From NCBI GenBank assembly GCA_018055515.1, contig JAGPHL010000138.1, positions 1 through 7,101 of the forward strand: a DNA stretch of 7,101 nucleotides. The letters are read 5' to 3'. Positions 1 to 5,284 of this stretch are shown here, in pieces; within the stretch, counting starts at the first letter, position 1, and each line of letters opens with the position of its first letter. The stretch is from Anaerolineae bacterium. GTDB taxonomy: Bacteria > Chloroflexota > Anaerolineae > B4-G1 > SLSP01. The position numbers were made by a program, and so were the translations under genes. The notes beneath the pieces were generated by a model that saw only the letters and a program-made list of their open reading frames with translations, was not told the origin of the DNA and searched no databases.

Positions 1-37
1 AATGAGCGCCCCAACGCCGGGGGCAGGCGTCAATCAT

Positions 38-122
38 GCCCGCGTGGCGGAATTGGCAGACGCGCTAGATTCAGGTTCTAGTGAGTAACATCGTACAGGT
101 TCAAGTCCTGTCGCGGGCACCA
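38..122 (+). tRNA. tRNA-Leu, anticodon CAG
   Basis: A full cloverleaf can be folded. The acceptor stem GCCCGCG (38-44) pairs with CGCGGGC (112-118). The D stem is GCG/CGC (47-49/61-63). The anticodon stem CTAGA/TCTAG (65-69/77-81) encloses the loop TTCAGGT with anticodon CAG at 72-74, which reads CUG. The variable region (82-94) is long, as in class II tRNAs, and the T stem is ACAGG/CCTGT (95-99/107-111). The discriminator base is A119 and CCA is encoded at 120-122. A T6 run at 124-129 follows directly and may help end transcription. This is the only plus-strand gene in the window and it converges on hsdR, so it may mark the edge of the restriction block. Identity as leucine is firm because of the long variable arm, anticodon and discriminator A. 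Confidence 0.97.
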
Positions 123-294
123 CTTTTTTCGGAGGTTTCAAAGAGCCGCTTGCCGTGACGACAAGGTGATGACACGGGATTGGATGGGAAGAAATCCGAT
201 TTATGCGCGGGAGCATCCGAGCCAGATCGTGGCCAGGACGGTGCCAGCGGCGGCGAGGTGAGCGGGGGCGCGCTTCAATTTGGGCCGGGGACGA

Positions 295-316
295 CGCCAG
301 CATCCGGGGTCTGGCG
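295..316 (-). terminator. GC-rich hairpin just downstream of hsdR
   Basis: CGCCAG (295-300) and CTGGCG (311-316) form a 6-bp stem with a 10-nt loop, 16 nt past the hsdR stop codon on the minus strand. No T-run follows on that strand, so this is not a classical intrinsic terminator. It could be a 3'-end stabilising hairpin or chance. The placement at the end of the last gene of the operon is the main argument for it. Confidence 0.3.
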
Positions 317-332
317 AGAACAAAAGATCGTG

Positions 333-3146
333 TCAGGCCGGGGTGGGGCCGGGCTGGTACAGGTACTTTTGGAAGCTGGCAAAGAGGTTGCCGATTTGCG
401 CGGGCTGGCCGAGGTCGGCCACTGCGTCTTGAATCGAGTTGTGGTAGCGGATCAGCAGCAGGGGCCGCAGTTTCTCCCGGCTCAACTCCTCAATGCCCGT
501 ATGGACGTAATGGGACAGGACAAAGTCGAGGAAGGCCCGCTGCTTGGCGTTGAAGTGGGAATTGATATACACCCGCGCCCCGGCGGCCCGGGCCGCCCGC
601 GTCAGCGGGGGCAACGCATAGGCGACGTACGCCAGGACATCGAACAGGTCGCTCTTCTCCGCGTCTATGATCTTCTGCATCTCGGCCAGTTGGGCGCGGC
701 CGAAACCTTTTTCCGCAAGCCCCTGCAACAGCTTCGCGCGCGTATCCGGCGCGCTCCAGAGATTGCGCAGCTCCGCTTCGCTTTGGAAGAAATCGGGCAG
801 CTTGCCGAAGAGCCGCTCCATGAACTGCCGGGCGGACATGGGCGTGCCGTCCGGATGCCAGAAGGTGGTCGCCATCATATGCCGGAGGTTGCGCTCCTTG
901 CCGTCGGCGAGCTTCACTTTCACTTTTGACTTCTGGTTGCAAACGCAGACCAACTGGCCGCAGACCGGGCAGGGCGCTTTCGGACACGCGCAGGGCGATT
1001 TCCCGCAGACCGGGCACGGTTGGGGCGGCGGCGTTTCGCAGACGCAGGGAGAGCAGCCGCATTGCGGGCATGATTCCGGCTCAACGGGCTCGCCGTCCCA
1101 CTCCGGATCATTGAAGTGGAGGTGCGCCTTCACGAAGTCGTAGATCGTGAAGTAGTCCTTGCCGTCAAAGAGCCGGGTGCCACGGCCGATGATCTGCTTG
1201 AACTCGATCATCGAGTTGATGGGGCGCATGAGCACGATGTTGCGGATGTTGCGGGCATCCACGCCGGTGGAGAGCTTTTGCGACGTGGTGAGAATGGTGG
1301 GAATGGACTTTTCGTTGTCCTGGAAATCCCGCAAGTACTGCTCGCCCAGCTCACCGTCGTTGGCGGTGACGCGCTGACAATAGTTCGGGTCTTTGCTGGT
1401 CTTGAGCTGGTTGACGAGGTCGCGCACGACGAGGGCGTGAGCCTGGTTGGCGCAGAACACCAGCGTCTTCGCGTTCTGGTTGATCTCGCCCAGGAAGATC
1501 TCGACGCGCTTCTGCTCCCGCTCCTTGATCTCGATGATCCGGTTGAAGTCCGGTTCGTCGTAAAGTTTTCCCGCCTCAATCTCGCCCTCCACCACCTGGT
1601 CATCCGGCGTATAGACGTAATAATCCAGCGTCGTTTGTATCTGCTTCACCCGGAAGGGTGTGAGGAAGCCGTCGTTGATGCCTTCCTTGAGCGAGTAGAT
1701 GAACACCGGCTCGCCGAAATAGCGGTAGGTGTCGGCGTTCTCCTCCCGCTTGGGGGTGGCGGTGAGGCCGAGCTGCACGGCCGGCGCGAAGTATTCCATG
1801 ATCCCGCGCCAGTTGCTTTCGTCGTTGGCGCCACCGCGATGGCACTCGTCAATGACGATGAAGTCGAAGAAGTCGGGCGGATACTCGCCGAAGCACCCTT
1901 CGACAGGCTCAGGGACCGGGCGACCGTCGGCAGAGGCGCTCGAAAGGCGTTTCAAGAGACCGATATTGCGTTGGATCAACGCAAACTTCTTGGCCCTGCT
2001 CCACCCCTGCACCTGCTTCTCGCGGGCAAATGCCGCATCTATACGATCAAATGCCTCGTAATAGAGGAGTTTGATCGGCAGCCGCGCCTTCGTATGTTGC
2101 GCGCCTTCTCCGCTTCTGTGTTGCTCCAGGCGCAGATGCAAATTGGTGGTGCTGCCCGTGTAGAAGCTGCCATCGCCACACCCGAGAATATACATGTAGC
2201 CACTCGCCTTCTCGGTTGGTTCAGCAACTTCCGGCAGTTCCGAGGCCGCCCCTTCGACAGGCTCAGGGATCGCGCCTTTCTCGGTGGCTGAGCCTGCCGA
2301 AGCCATGAACGTCTGGAAAATGGTAAAGAACAGGCTGCCGTTTTTGGGAACCTTGCCCTTCTTGCGGATGTCCTCGGGTTTGATGCGCACCATGGCGTCT
2401 TCCGGGAACGCCGAGAACGCGTTGTAAGCCTGGTTGGCGAGGAGGTTGCGGTCCGCCAGGAATAGGATGCGCGGGCGGCGGGTGGGCTGGCCGCCCAGGT
2501 TCCAGCGGGCGTGGAAGAGTTTCCAGGCGATCTGGAAGGCGATGAAGGTTTTGCCGGTGCCGGTGGCCAGCGTGAGCAGGATGCGGGACTGGCCCCGGGC
2601 GATGGCCTGCATCGCCCGCTCAATGGCGATGTCCTGGTAATAGCGGCTGGGATGCGAGCCCCCTTTGTCCTCGAAGGGAATCGCGGCAAAGCGGTCGCGC
2701 CACAGTTCGGCAAGCTCACTGGCCCTGTCGGCGGCATCTCCGGTCCCTGAGCGTGTCGAAGGGAAGGTCATGGCCCAGAGCTGGTCCGGCGTCGGGTAGG
2801 CGGCGATTTCGCCCTCCGCGCCGGTCTGCATATCAATGGCGTAGATGCCGCGCCCGTTGGTGGCGTAGGTATGGCGGACGGCCAGCTTGCCCGCATAGTT
2901 TTTCGCCTGAGCTACGCCTTCGGTCAACTCCTCGTCCAGCGCCTTGGCTTCGACGACGCCGAGCTTGGTATTGCGATATTCCAGCACGTAATCGGCGGTG
3001 AGCGCCTTGCCGCGTTTGCCGTGGCCCTCGAGGCGGCCGGGAGCGATGGGATACTCGCGCCGGAGGCGGCTGCCTTCGACGACGCCCCAGCCGGCCGCTT
3101 TTAGCGCGGGGTCAACGTACTCGGCTCTGGTTTCAGCTTCATTCAT
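333..3146 (-). CDS. hsdR: Type I restriction enzyme R subunit (EcoEI-like) with inserted GIY-YIG domain
   Basis: This is the motor and nuclease subunit of a type I R-M enzyme. It uses ATP to translocate DNA and cuts unmodified DNA. Of 937 residues, the N-terminal HSDR_N nuclease shows D52, E66 and K68 (a PD-(D/E)xK pattern in ADYVLEY...VVEAKA). Superfamily 2 helicase motifs follow: Walker A ATGTGKT at 194-200, DECH at 433-436, LTATP at 461-465, SQKLSTGVDA at 622-631 and QIIGRGTR at 651-658. A cysteine cluster (C693 to C736, 13 Cys) precedes an EcoEI-type C-terminal domain (about 740-937). Proteins of this type are usually near 800 residues. The excess is explained by an insertion at about 285-418 holding a GIY-YIG domain. 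The ATG at 3146 has an AAGGA ribosome site with a 6-nt spacer. It is the last gene of the locus, 189 bp after hsdS. No frameshift or stop breaks it. The subunit call is certain; whether the enlarged protein is active is unknown. Confidence 0.95.
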   Translation of the reverse strand: MNEAETRAEYVDPALKAAGWGVVEGSRLRREYPIAPGRLEGHGKRGKALTADYVLEYRNTKLGVVEAKALDEELTEGVAQAKNYAGKLAVRHTYATNGRGIYAIDMQTGAEGEIAAYPTPDQLWAMTFPSTRSGTGDAADRASELAELWRDRFAAIPFEDKGGSHPSRYYQDIAIERAMQAIARGQSRILLTLATGTGKTFIAFQIAWKLFHARWNLGGQPTRRPRILFLADRNLLANQAYNAFSAFPEDAMVRIKPEDIRKKGKVPKNGSLFFTIFQTFMASAGSATEKGAIPEPVEGAASELPEVAEPTEKASGYMYILGCGDGSFYTGSTTNLHLRLEQHRSGEGAQHTKARLPIKLLYYEAFDRIDAAFAREKQVQGWSRAKKFALIQRNIGLLKRLSSASADGRPVPEPVEGCFGEYPPDFFDFIVIDECHRGGANDESNWRGIMEYFAPAVQLGLTATPKREENADTYRYFGEPVFIYSLKEGINDGFLTPFRVKQIQTTLDYYVYTPDDQVVEGEIEAGKLYDEPDFNRIIEIKEREQKRVEIFLGEINQNAKTLVFCANQAHALVVRDLVNQLKTSKDPNYCQRVTANDGELGEQYLRDFQDNEKSIPTILTTSQKLSTGVDARNIRNIVLMRPINSMIEFKQIIGRGTRLFDGKDYFTIYDFVKAHLHFNDPEWDGEPVEPESCPQCGCSPCVCETPPPQPCPVCGKSPCACPKAPCPVCGQLVCVCNQKSKVKVKLADGKERNLRHMMATTFWHPDGTPMSARQFMERLFGKLPDFFQSEAELRNLWSAPDTRAKLLQGLAEKGFGRAQLAEMQKIIDAEKSDLFDVLAYVAYALPPLTRAARAAGARVYINSHFNAKQRAFLDFVLSHYVHTGIEELSREKLRPLLLIRYHNSIQDAVADLGQPAQIGNLFASFQKYLYQPGPTPA
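939..1070 (-). other. Cysteine-rich zinc-ribbon-like segment of HsdR
   Basis: Residues 693-736 of HsdR contain 13 cysteines in three imperfect copies of CPxCG...CxC: CPQCGCSPCVC, CPVCGKSPCAC and CPVCGQLVCVC. They are joined by proline-rich linkers. The pattern is what zinc knuckles look like. It lies between the helicase core and the C-terminal domain. I recall similar Cys-rich linkers in EcoEI-like R subunits, so it is probably a clade feature rather than a local oddity. Zinc binding is inferred. Confidence 0.7.
1896..1918. repeat. Direct repeat, outer copy (REP-like, core CTTCGACAGGCTCAGGG)
   Basis: This 23-bp unit recurs at 2250-2272 in the same orientation with 22 of 23 bases identical, the change being C to T at the 21st base. 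In hsdR it encodes VPEPVEG (residues 411-417). It marks the boundary of the GIY-YIG insertion nearest the DECH motif. Confidence 0.9.
1968..2198 (-). other. GIY-YIG nuclease domain within HsdR
   Basis: HsdR residues 317-393 match the small single-domain GIY-YIG (UPF0213/YhbQ-like) nuclease family. The 'GIY' strand is YMYIL (317-321) and the 'YIG' strand is FYTGSTTNL (328-336). The catalytic arginine would be R339 in LHLRLEQH, with H343 after it. The metal-binding glutamate is E376 in the hallmark FAREKQVQGWSRAKKFALI. All expected catalytic residues are present, so the domain looks active rather than decayed. An internal ATG (M318) exists, but no stop ends the domain before the hsdR stop, so a free single-domain protein cannot be made from this frame. 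Confidence 0.9.
2250..2302. repeat. Direct repeat, inner copy, with inverted partner forming a hairpin
   Basis: The 23-bp unit (2250-2272) is followed by CTGAGCCTGCCGAAG at 2288-2302. The latter is the reverse complement of CTTCGACAGGCTCAG (2252-2266) apart from one base, giving a 15-bp imperfect stem with a 21-nt loop. Paired, inverted short repeats of this kind resemble REP doublets. It encodes HsdR residues around 282-299 and is read through in frame as SAGSATEKGAIPEPVEG. Confidence 0.85.
2706..2764. repeat. Third REP-like unit with degenerate inverted partner, in hsdR
   Basis: On the minus strand 2764-2742 reads CCCTTCGACACGCTCAGGG followed by ACC, one base different from the copies that bracket the GIY-YIG cassette. 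TTCGGCAAGCTCA at 2706-2718 is an imperfect inverted partner (11 of 13 pairs with TGAGCGTGTCGAA at 2748-2760). The unit is translated in frame as FPSTRSGTGD (HsdR residues 128-137), in the linker between the N-terminal nuclease and the helicase. Confidence 0.7.
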
Positions 3147-3152
3147 GGCTGG

Positions 3153-3157
3153 TCCTT
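3153..3157 (-). promoter_or_regulatory. Ribosome binding site of hsdR
   Basis: AAGGA on the minus strand lies 6 nt before the ATG at 3146. It fixes the hsdR start and shows that hsdR has its own initiation signal after the repeat-filled spacer. Confidence 0.7.
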
Positions 3158-3179
3158 GCCCTCCTCCAGGGCTTTCTTA

Positions 3180-3321
3180 CTACCCCAACGGGGTTGCCGC
3201 GGGCAGGCGGTGGAGCGGTGATGCAACCCCGTTGGGGTTGGGGAAAATGTTGGGACGCGTGACCCAGGGTAGCTCGTGCCTCGCAACCCTGGGCTGAAGG
3301 ATGCAATCCCGTTGGGATTGG
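3180..3321. repeat. Cluster of palindromic stem-loop repeats between hsdS and hsdR
   Basis: Four hairpin units occupy most of the 189-bp spacer. Unit A is CTACCCC-AAC-GGGGTTG (3180-3196, one internal mismatch). Unit B is CAACCCC-GTT-GGGGTTG (3224-3240). Unit C is CAATCCC-GTT-GGGATTG (3304-3320). A different stem, CCCAGGGT (3263-3270) with ACCCTGGG (3286-3293), lies between B and C. B and C sit in the same context (GATG before, G after) and differ only by a C-to-T and a matching G-to-A change that keeps the stem paired. The array looks like a dispersed intergenic repeat family. It may shape the hsdS-hsdR mRNA, for example by separating expression of the two genes, but that is inference. Confidence 0.85.
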
Positions 3322-3335
3322 AAAGAGTGCGGGCA

Positions 3336-4448
3336 TCAGAGTTCTCCGGTGAAGGCCTGGTGGAGGAGGGATTTTTTCAGCTCATCCAGGGCGGCGAGTT
3401 TGCGCTCGTAGATTGATGAGAAGCGCTGGGTTTCTTTGTAGAGGGAGTCGAGGTTTTCGACAATCCGCGCTTGCTCCTCGAAAGTTGTGGGAATCGGGAT
3501 TGGGATCGAGTTAAGGGCCTTTTGGGTCAATTTTGGCTGCGCCGCGCCTCGGATGTACTCGTCCAACTTTAAGCTCTCCAGGTAGAACTCGACGAACCGC
3601 TGAGTCGCCATGTTCTCAAACTTCAAAATGTGCGCGTGGTTGTTGACCCAGTATTTGCCGGACACAGAAAATGCAATCGGCGTCGAGCGCATGAGCAGGT
3701 TCGCCCCGTCTTCGGAAACGAGGAGCGCATCGCCTTCGAAAATATAGTCTGCGACATAGTCCACGATGCCTGACGCCCCATAGTACGGATACGATCCGGC
3801 CTTGCGATTACTCTTGGTTATGGGAATGCGCTTGCTGTCGAGATTGGTGGAAAGCGTGTCCACGGTCTTCTCCACCCACCCCGAACCCCGCCGAGTGAAG
3901 ACGGATTGGAGGTGGCTTTCGAAGAGGGCGCGGGCGTTTTGAAGGTTCTTTTCGGCGTTGGCTTTGGCGGTGGCGATGGCGGCGAAGGTTTGGTCGAGGA
4001 GGGCGACGATGCGGCGTTGTTCGGGGAGCGGGGGGAGGGGAAACTGAAGTTGATACATCGCCTCTTTGTCGAGATGAGGAATGGCGGCGCCCGTCTTCGT
4101 ACCATTAAAGACTTCAAACGTGGACGCCAGAAACGCGCGCAGGTAGTTGTCATCTATCTCCACCTTCTTGGCAATTTTCCCCATCGTTGAAGAAAGGATG
4201 CCTCGAAAGCCGGTGAAGACTTCGCCAGAGTTTGAGCCGTCGCAAATGATAATGGTTTCCGACTCTTCAACTGTTATCGAATTTTTGTCTTTGACTGAGG
4301 CGTATTTTGCCTCTGCGCTGCCGCGCATCACTTTCGCGACCAAGTAGGGCAAGTCACCGCTCGCCGGTGTCAGCTTCAACATCGGCTTTCGGCCTTTGAC
4401 GATTTCGCAGACTTCACCGAGTCGTTTTATCTGCCACCCTTTTTTCAT
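3336..4448 (-). CDS. hsdS: Type I restriction enzyme specificity subunit
   Basis: This subunit sets the DNA site recognised for both methylation and restriction. From M at 4448 it has 370 residues. Target recognition domain 1 covers about 1-137. The central conserved helix starts at PLPPLPEQRRIVALLDQTF (138-156) and runs through HLQSVF to about 184. Domain 2 covers about 191-316, with the typical YPYYGASGIVDYVADYIF stretch (220-237). The distal conserved helix follows from FEEQARIVENLDSLY (323-337) to KKSLLHQAFTGEL at the end. I chose 4448 because MKKGWQIKRLGEV is the usual N-terminus of the family and AAGAGG sits 5 nt upstream. A longer frame starts at 4547 and would add 33 His/Pro/Ser-rich residues. 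It has its own GGAGG and overlaps the upstream stop as ATGA, so it cannot be excluded. The TRD1 region 4141-4320 is only about 46% GC by hand count, well below hsdM, as expected for shuffled recognition domains. Confidence 0.93.
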   Translation of the reverse strand: MKKGWQIKRLGEVCEIVKGRKPMLKLTPASGDLPYLVAKVMRGSAEAKYASVKDKNSITVEESETIIICDGSNSGEVFTGFRGILSSTMGKIAKKVEIDDNYLRAFLASTFEVFNGTKTGAAIPHLDKEAMYQLQFPLPPLPEQRRIVALLDQTFAAIATAKANAEKNLQNARALFESHLQSVFTRRGSGWVEKTVDTLSTNLDSKRIPITKSNRKAGSYPYYGASGIVDYVADYIFEGDALLVSEDGANLLMRSTPIAFSVSGKYWVNNHAHILKFENMATQRFVEFYLESLKLDEYIRGAAQPKLTQKALNSIPIPIPTTFEEQARIVENLDSLYKETQRFSSIYERKLAALDELKKSLLHQAFTGEL

Positions 4449-4453
4449 AACAG

Positions 4454-4459
4454 CCTCTT
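4454..4459 (-). promoter_or_regulatory. Ribosome binding site for the short hsdS start
   Basis: AAGAGG on the minus strand, 5 nt before the ATG at 4448. It supports initiation at the family-typical N-terminus MKKGW. Confidence 0.6.
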
Positions 4460-4495
4460 GATATTCCCCAGCACTTCCGCGCGGGGCGGGGGCTG

Positions 4496-4522
4496 GGGAG
4501 TGATGGGACGGATGGGAGTGAT
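4496..4522. repeat. Three tandem 9-bp repeats (GGGAGTGAT type)
   Basis: GGGAGTGAT, GGGACGGAT and GGGAGTGAT stand head to tail at 4496-4504, 4505-4513 and 4514-4522. They fill the gap between the four-helix-bundle gene and the short hsdS start. They would encode His/Pro/Ser-rich residues if the longer hsdS frame is used. Similar 9-mers recur at 4582-4608 and 5212-5238. Confidence 0.8.
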
Positions 4523-4543
4523 GGGTTGCCGGATTGGGGTGAG

Positions 4544-5284
4544 TCATGGCTGGCCTCCGGGCTTCCTGGGCAGCGGCTTTGGGGAGTCAGGGGACGGATG
4601 GGGGCCGGGCGATTGAGTTTTCCGGGGAAGCGGCGGCGGTTCGCCACTGCCCTGCTGATTCCTGTTCCGGTAAGCGAGCCGGGCGCGGGTCATGCGCTCG
4701 CGCAGGCCACCCTGTTCGATAAAATCCTTCTCCAGCCGGCGCAGTTGCTGGTCAATGAGGTAGTTGGCCTGGTGAATCAGGCAGATGGCGATATTCGCAA
4801 CCACCTCGGGCGGGCGAGTCTCCACCAACGCGCGGTAAAGCTCGTAGGTCTGCGGGACCTTGCGGCCCAGCCGGCGAACGTAGAGGGCTTCCCGGGAGTC
4901 CTTGTCCCATTCGCGGTGTTCGCGCACGCGGAGGTAGTCTTTGTAATCATCCAGCAATTCCTCCAGGCTGGCGCGGCCCACGTTGGTCAGCTTGATCTCG
5001 GTTTCCTTGGAGGTCAGCGCCGCTTTGCTGCCCTCCAGGATGTTCTTCTTGCCTGAGCGTGCCGACTGAACCATCTGGTCAATGGTGCGGTCGCCCCGGG
5101 CGAGGAATTTGTGCGCAAAGCGGAACGTGATGTCATAGACAACCTCGGCTTTGTGGAAAGAGTGCAGCGTCCGGTAATCGCCGCGCGGGGGGAGAAGGGG
5201 CTCAGCCTCATGGGCCGGATGGGAGTCCGGGGGCTGGGGGTTCCCATCACTCGCATTCTTCCCGTTCTTCCCCTCTCGCTTCAT
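4544..5284 (-). CDS. Four-helix-bundle protein with C-terminal suffix domain
   Basis: The 246-residue protein belongs to the four-helix-bundle group related to 23S rRNA intervening-sequence proteins and to the Avd protein of diversity-generating retroelements. The core shows LLPPRGDYRTLHSFHKAEVV (30-49), DRTIDQMVQSARSGKKNILE (65-84) and SKETEIKLTNVGRASLEELL (92-111). A conserved extension, IAICLIHQANYLIDQQLRRL (165-184) then LRERMTRARLAYR, matches what I recall as the 'four helix bundle suffix' family (TIGR04258). The first 29 residues and the Pro-rich tail after about 211 are low complexity and built from 9-bp repeat tracts. There is no signal peptide or membrane segment, so it should be cytosolic. 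Its ATG overlaps the hsdM stop (ATGA) and its TGA overlaps the longer hsdS start (ATGA), which places it firmly in the R-M operon. The molecular role is unknown; nucleic-acid binding is plausible from basic relatives, and nothing catalytic is visible. Confidence 0.88.
   Translation of the reverse strand: MKREGKNGKNASDGNPQPPDSHPAHEAEPLLPPRGDYRTLHSFHKAEVVYDITFRFAHKFLARGDRTIDQMVQSARSGKKNILEGSKAALTSKETEIKLTNVGRASLEELLDDYKDYLRVREHREWDKDSREALYVRRLGRKVPQTYELYRALVETRPPEVVANIAICLIHQANYLIDQQLRRLEKDFIEQGGLRERMTRARLAYRNRNQQGSGEPPPLPRKTQSPGPHPSPDSPKPLPRKPGGQP
4554..4558 (-). promoter_or_regulatory. Ribosome binding site for the long hsdS start
   Basis: GGAGG on the minus strand lies 6 nt before the ATG at 4547, inside the last codons of the four-helix-bundle gene. 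Together with the ATGA overlap it would allow coupled translation of an N-terminally extended HsdS. Confidence 0.5.
4582..4608. repeat. Degenerate 9-bp repeats in the tail of the four-helix-bundle gene
   Basis: GGGAGTCAG, GGGACGGAT and GGGGGCCGG follow each other with the same 9-bp period as the tract at 4496-4522, sharing GGGACGGAT exactly. They encode part of the Pro-rich C-terminus (residues about 226-234). The tract lies outside the conserved domain. Confidence 0.6.
5212..5238. repeat. Degenerate 9-bp repeats at the start of the four-helix-bundle gene
   Basis: GGGCCGGAT, GGGAGTCCG and GGGGCTGGG keep the 9-bp period and GGG start of the other tracts. They encode part of the non-conserved N-terminal leader (PQPPDSHPA). 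The conserved core of the gene is therefore bracketed by related tracts at both ends. Confidence 0.5.

Larger units (their letters stand above)
1896..2302 (-). mobile_element. Repeat-bracketed GIY-YIG cassette inserted in frame in hsdR
   Basis: The segment splits HsdR between the motif FFTIFQTFM (residues 273-281) and FGEYPPDFFDFIVIDECHR (419-437), which are close together in ordinary R subunits. It is bounded at 1896-1918 and 2250-2272 by direct copies of a 23-bp repeat that differ at one base. An inverted partner at 2288-2302 makes a stem with the inner copy. Both direct copies are read in the same frame as PEPVEG. The spacing of 354 bp is a multiple of three. A hand count gives about 55% GC for 2041-2220, against about 70% for the hsdR stretch 1741-1800. 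Such REP-like repeats next to small GIY-YIG genes are something I recall from other genomes, so a hitchhiking cassette is the best reading. Its mobility is inferred. Confidence 0.7.

Noticed and set aside
8..24. Small hairpin GCCCC/GGGGC upstream of the tRNA
   Set aside because: It is a five-pair stem with no T-run and an unknown upstream gene, which is too little to call a terminator.
169..258. Short plus-strand frame (about 29 codons) between tRNA and hsdR
   Set aside because: It has no clear ribosome site and no recognisable sequence. The length is expected by chance.
34..303. 89-codon minus-strand frame over the tRNA
   Set aside because: Its C-terminus is the well-known spurious translation of tRNA-Leu antisense sequence (ATGLEPVRCYSLEPESS). 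The rest has no coding character.
1116..2291. 391-codon plus-strand frame antisense to hsdR
   Set aside because: It is a shadow of the hsdR frame, and its PFDRLRDR words come from the repeat copies. No domain is seen.
3180..3321. CRISPR array
   Set aside because: The repeats are palindromic, uneven in spacing and of two kinds, with no regular spacers and no cas genes in the window.
5052..5065. Another copy of the REP-like repeat (CCTGAGCGTGCCGA) in the four-helix-bundle gene
   Set aside because: It encodes the conserved family motif SARSGK, so the likeness to the repeat core is best explained by protein constraint and chance.
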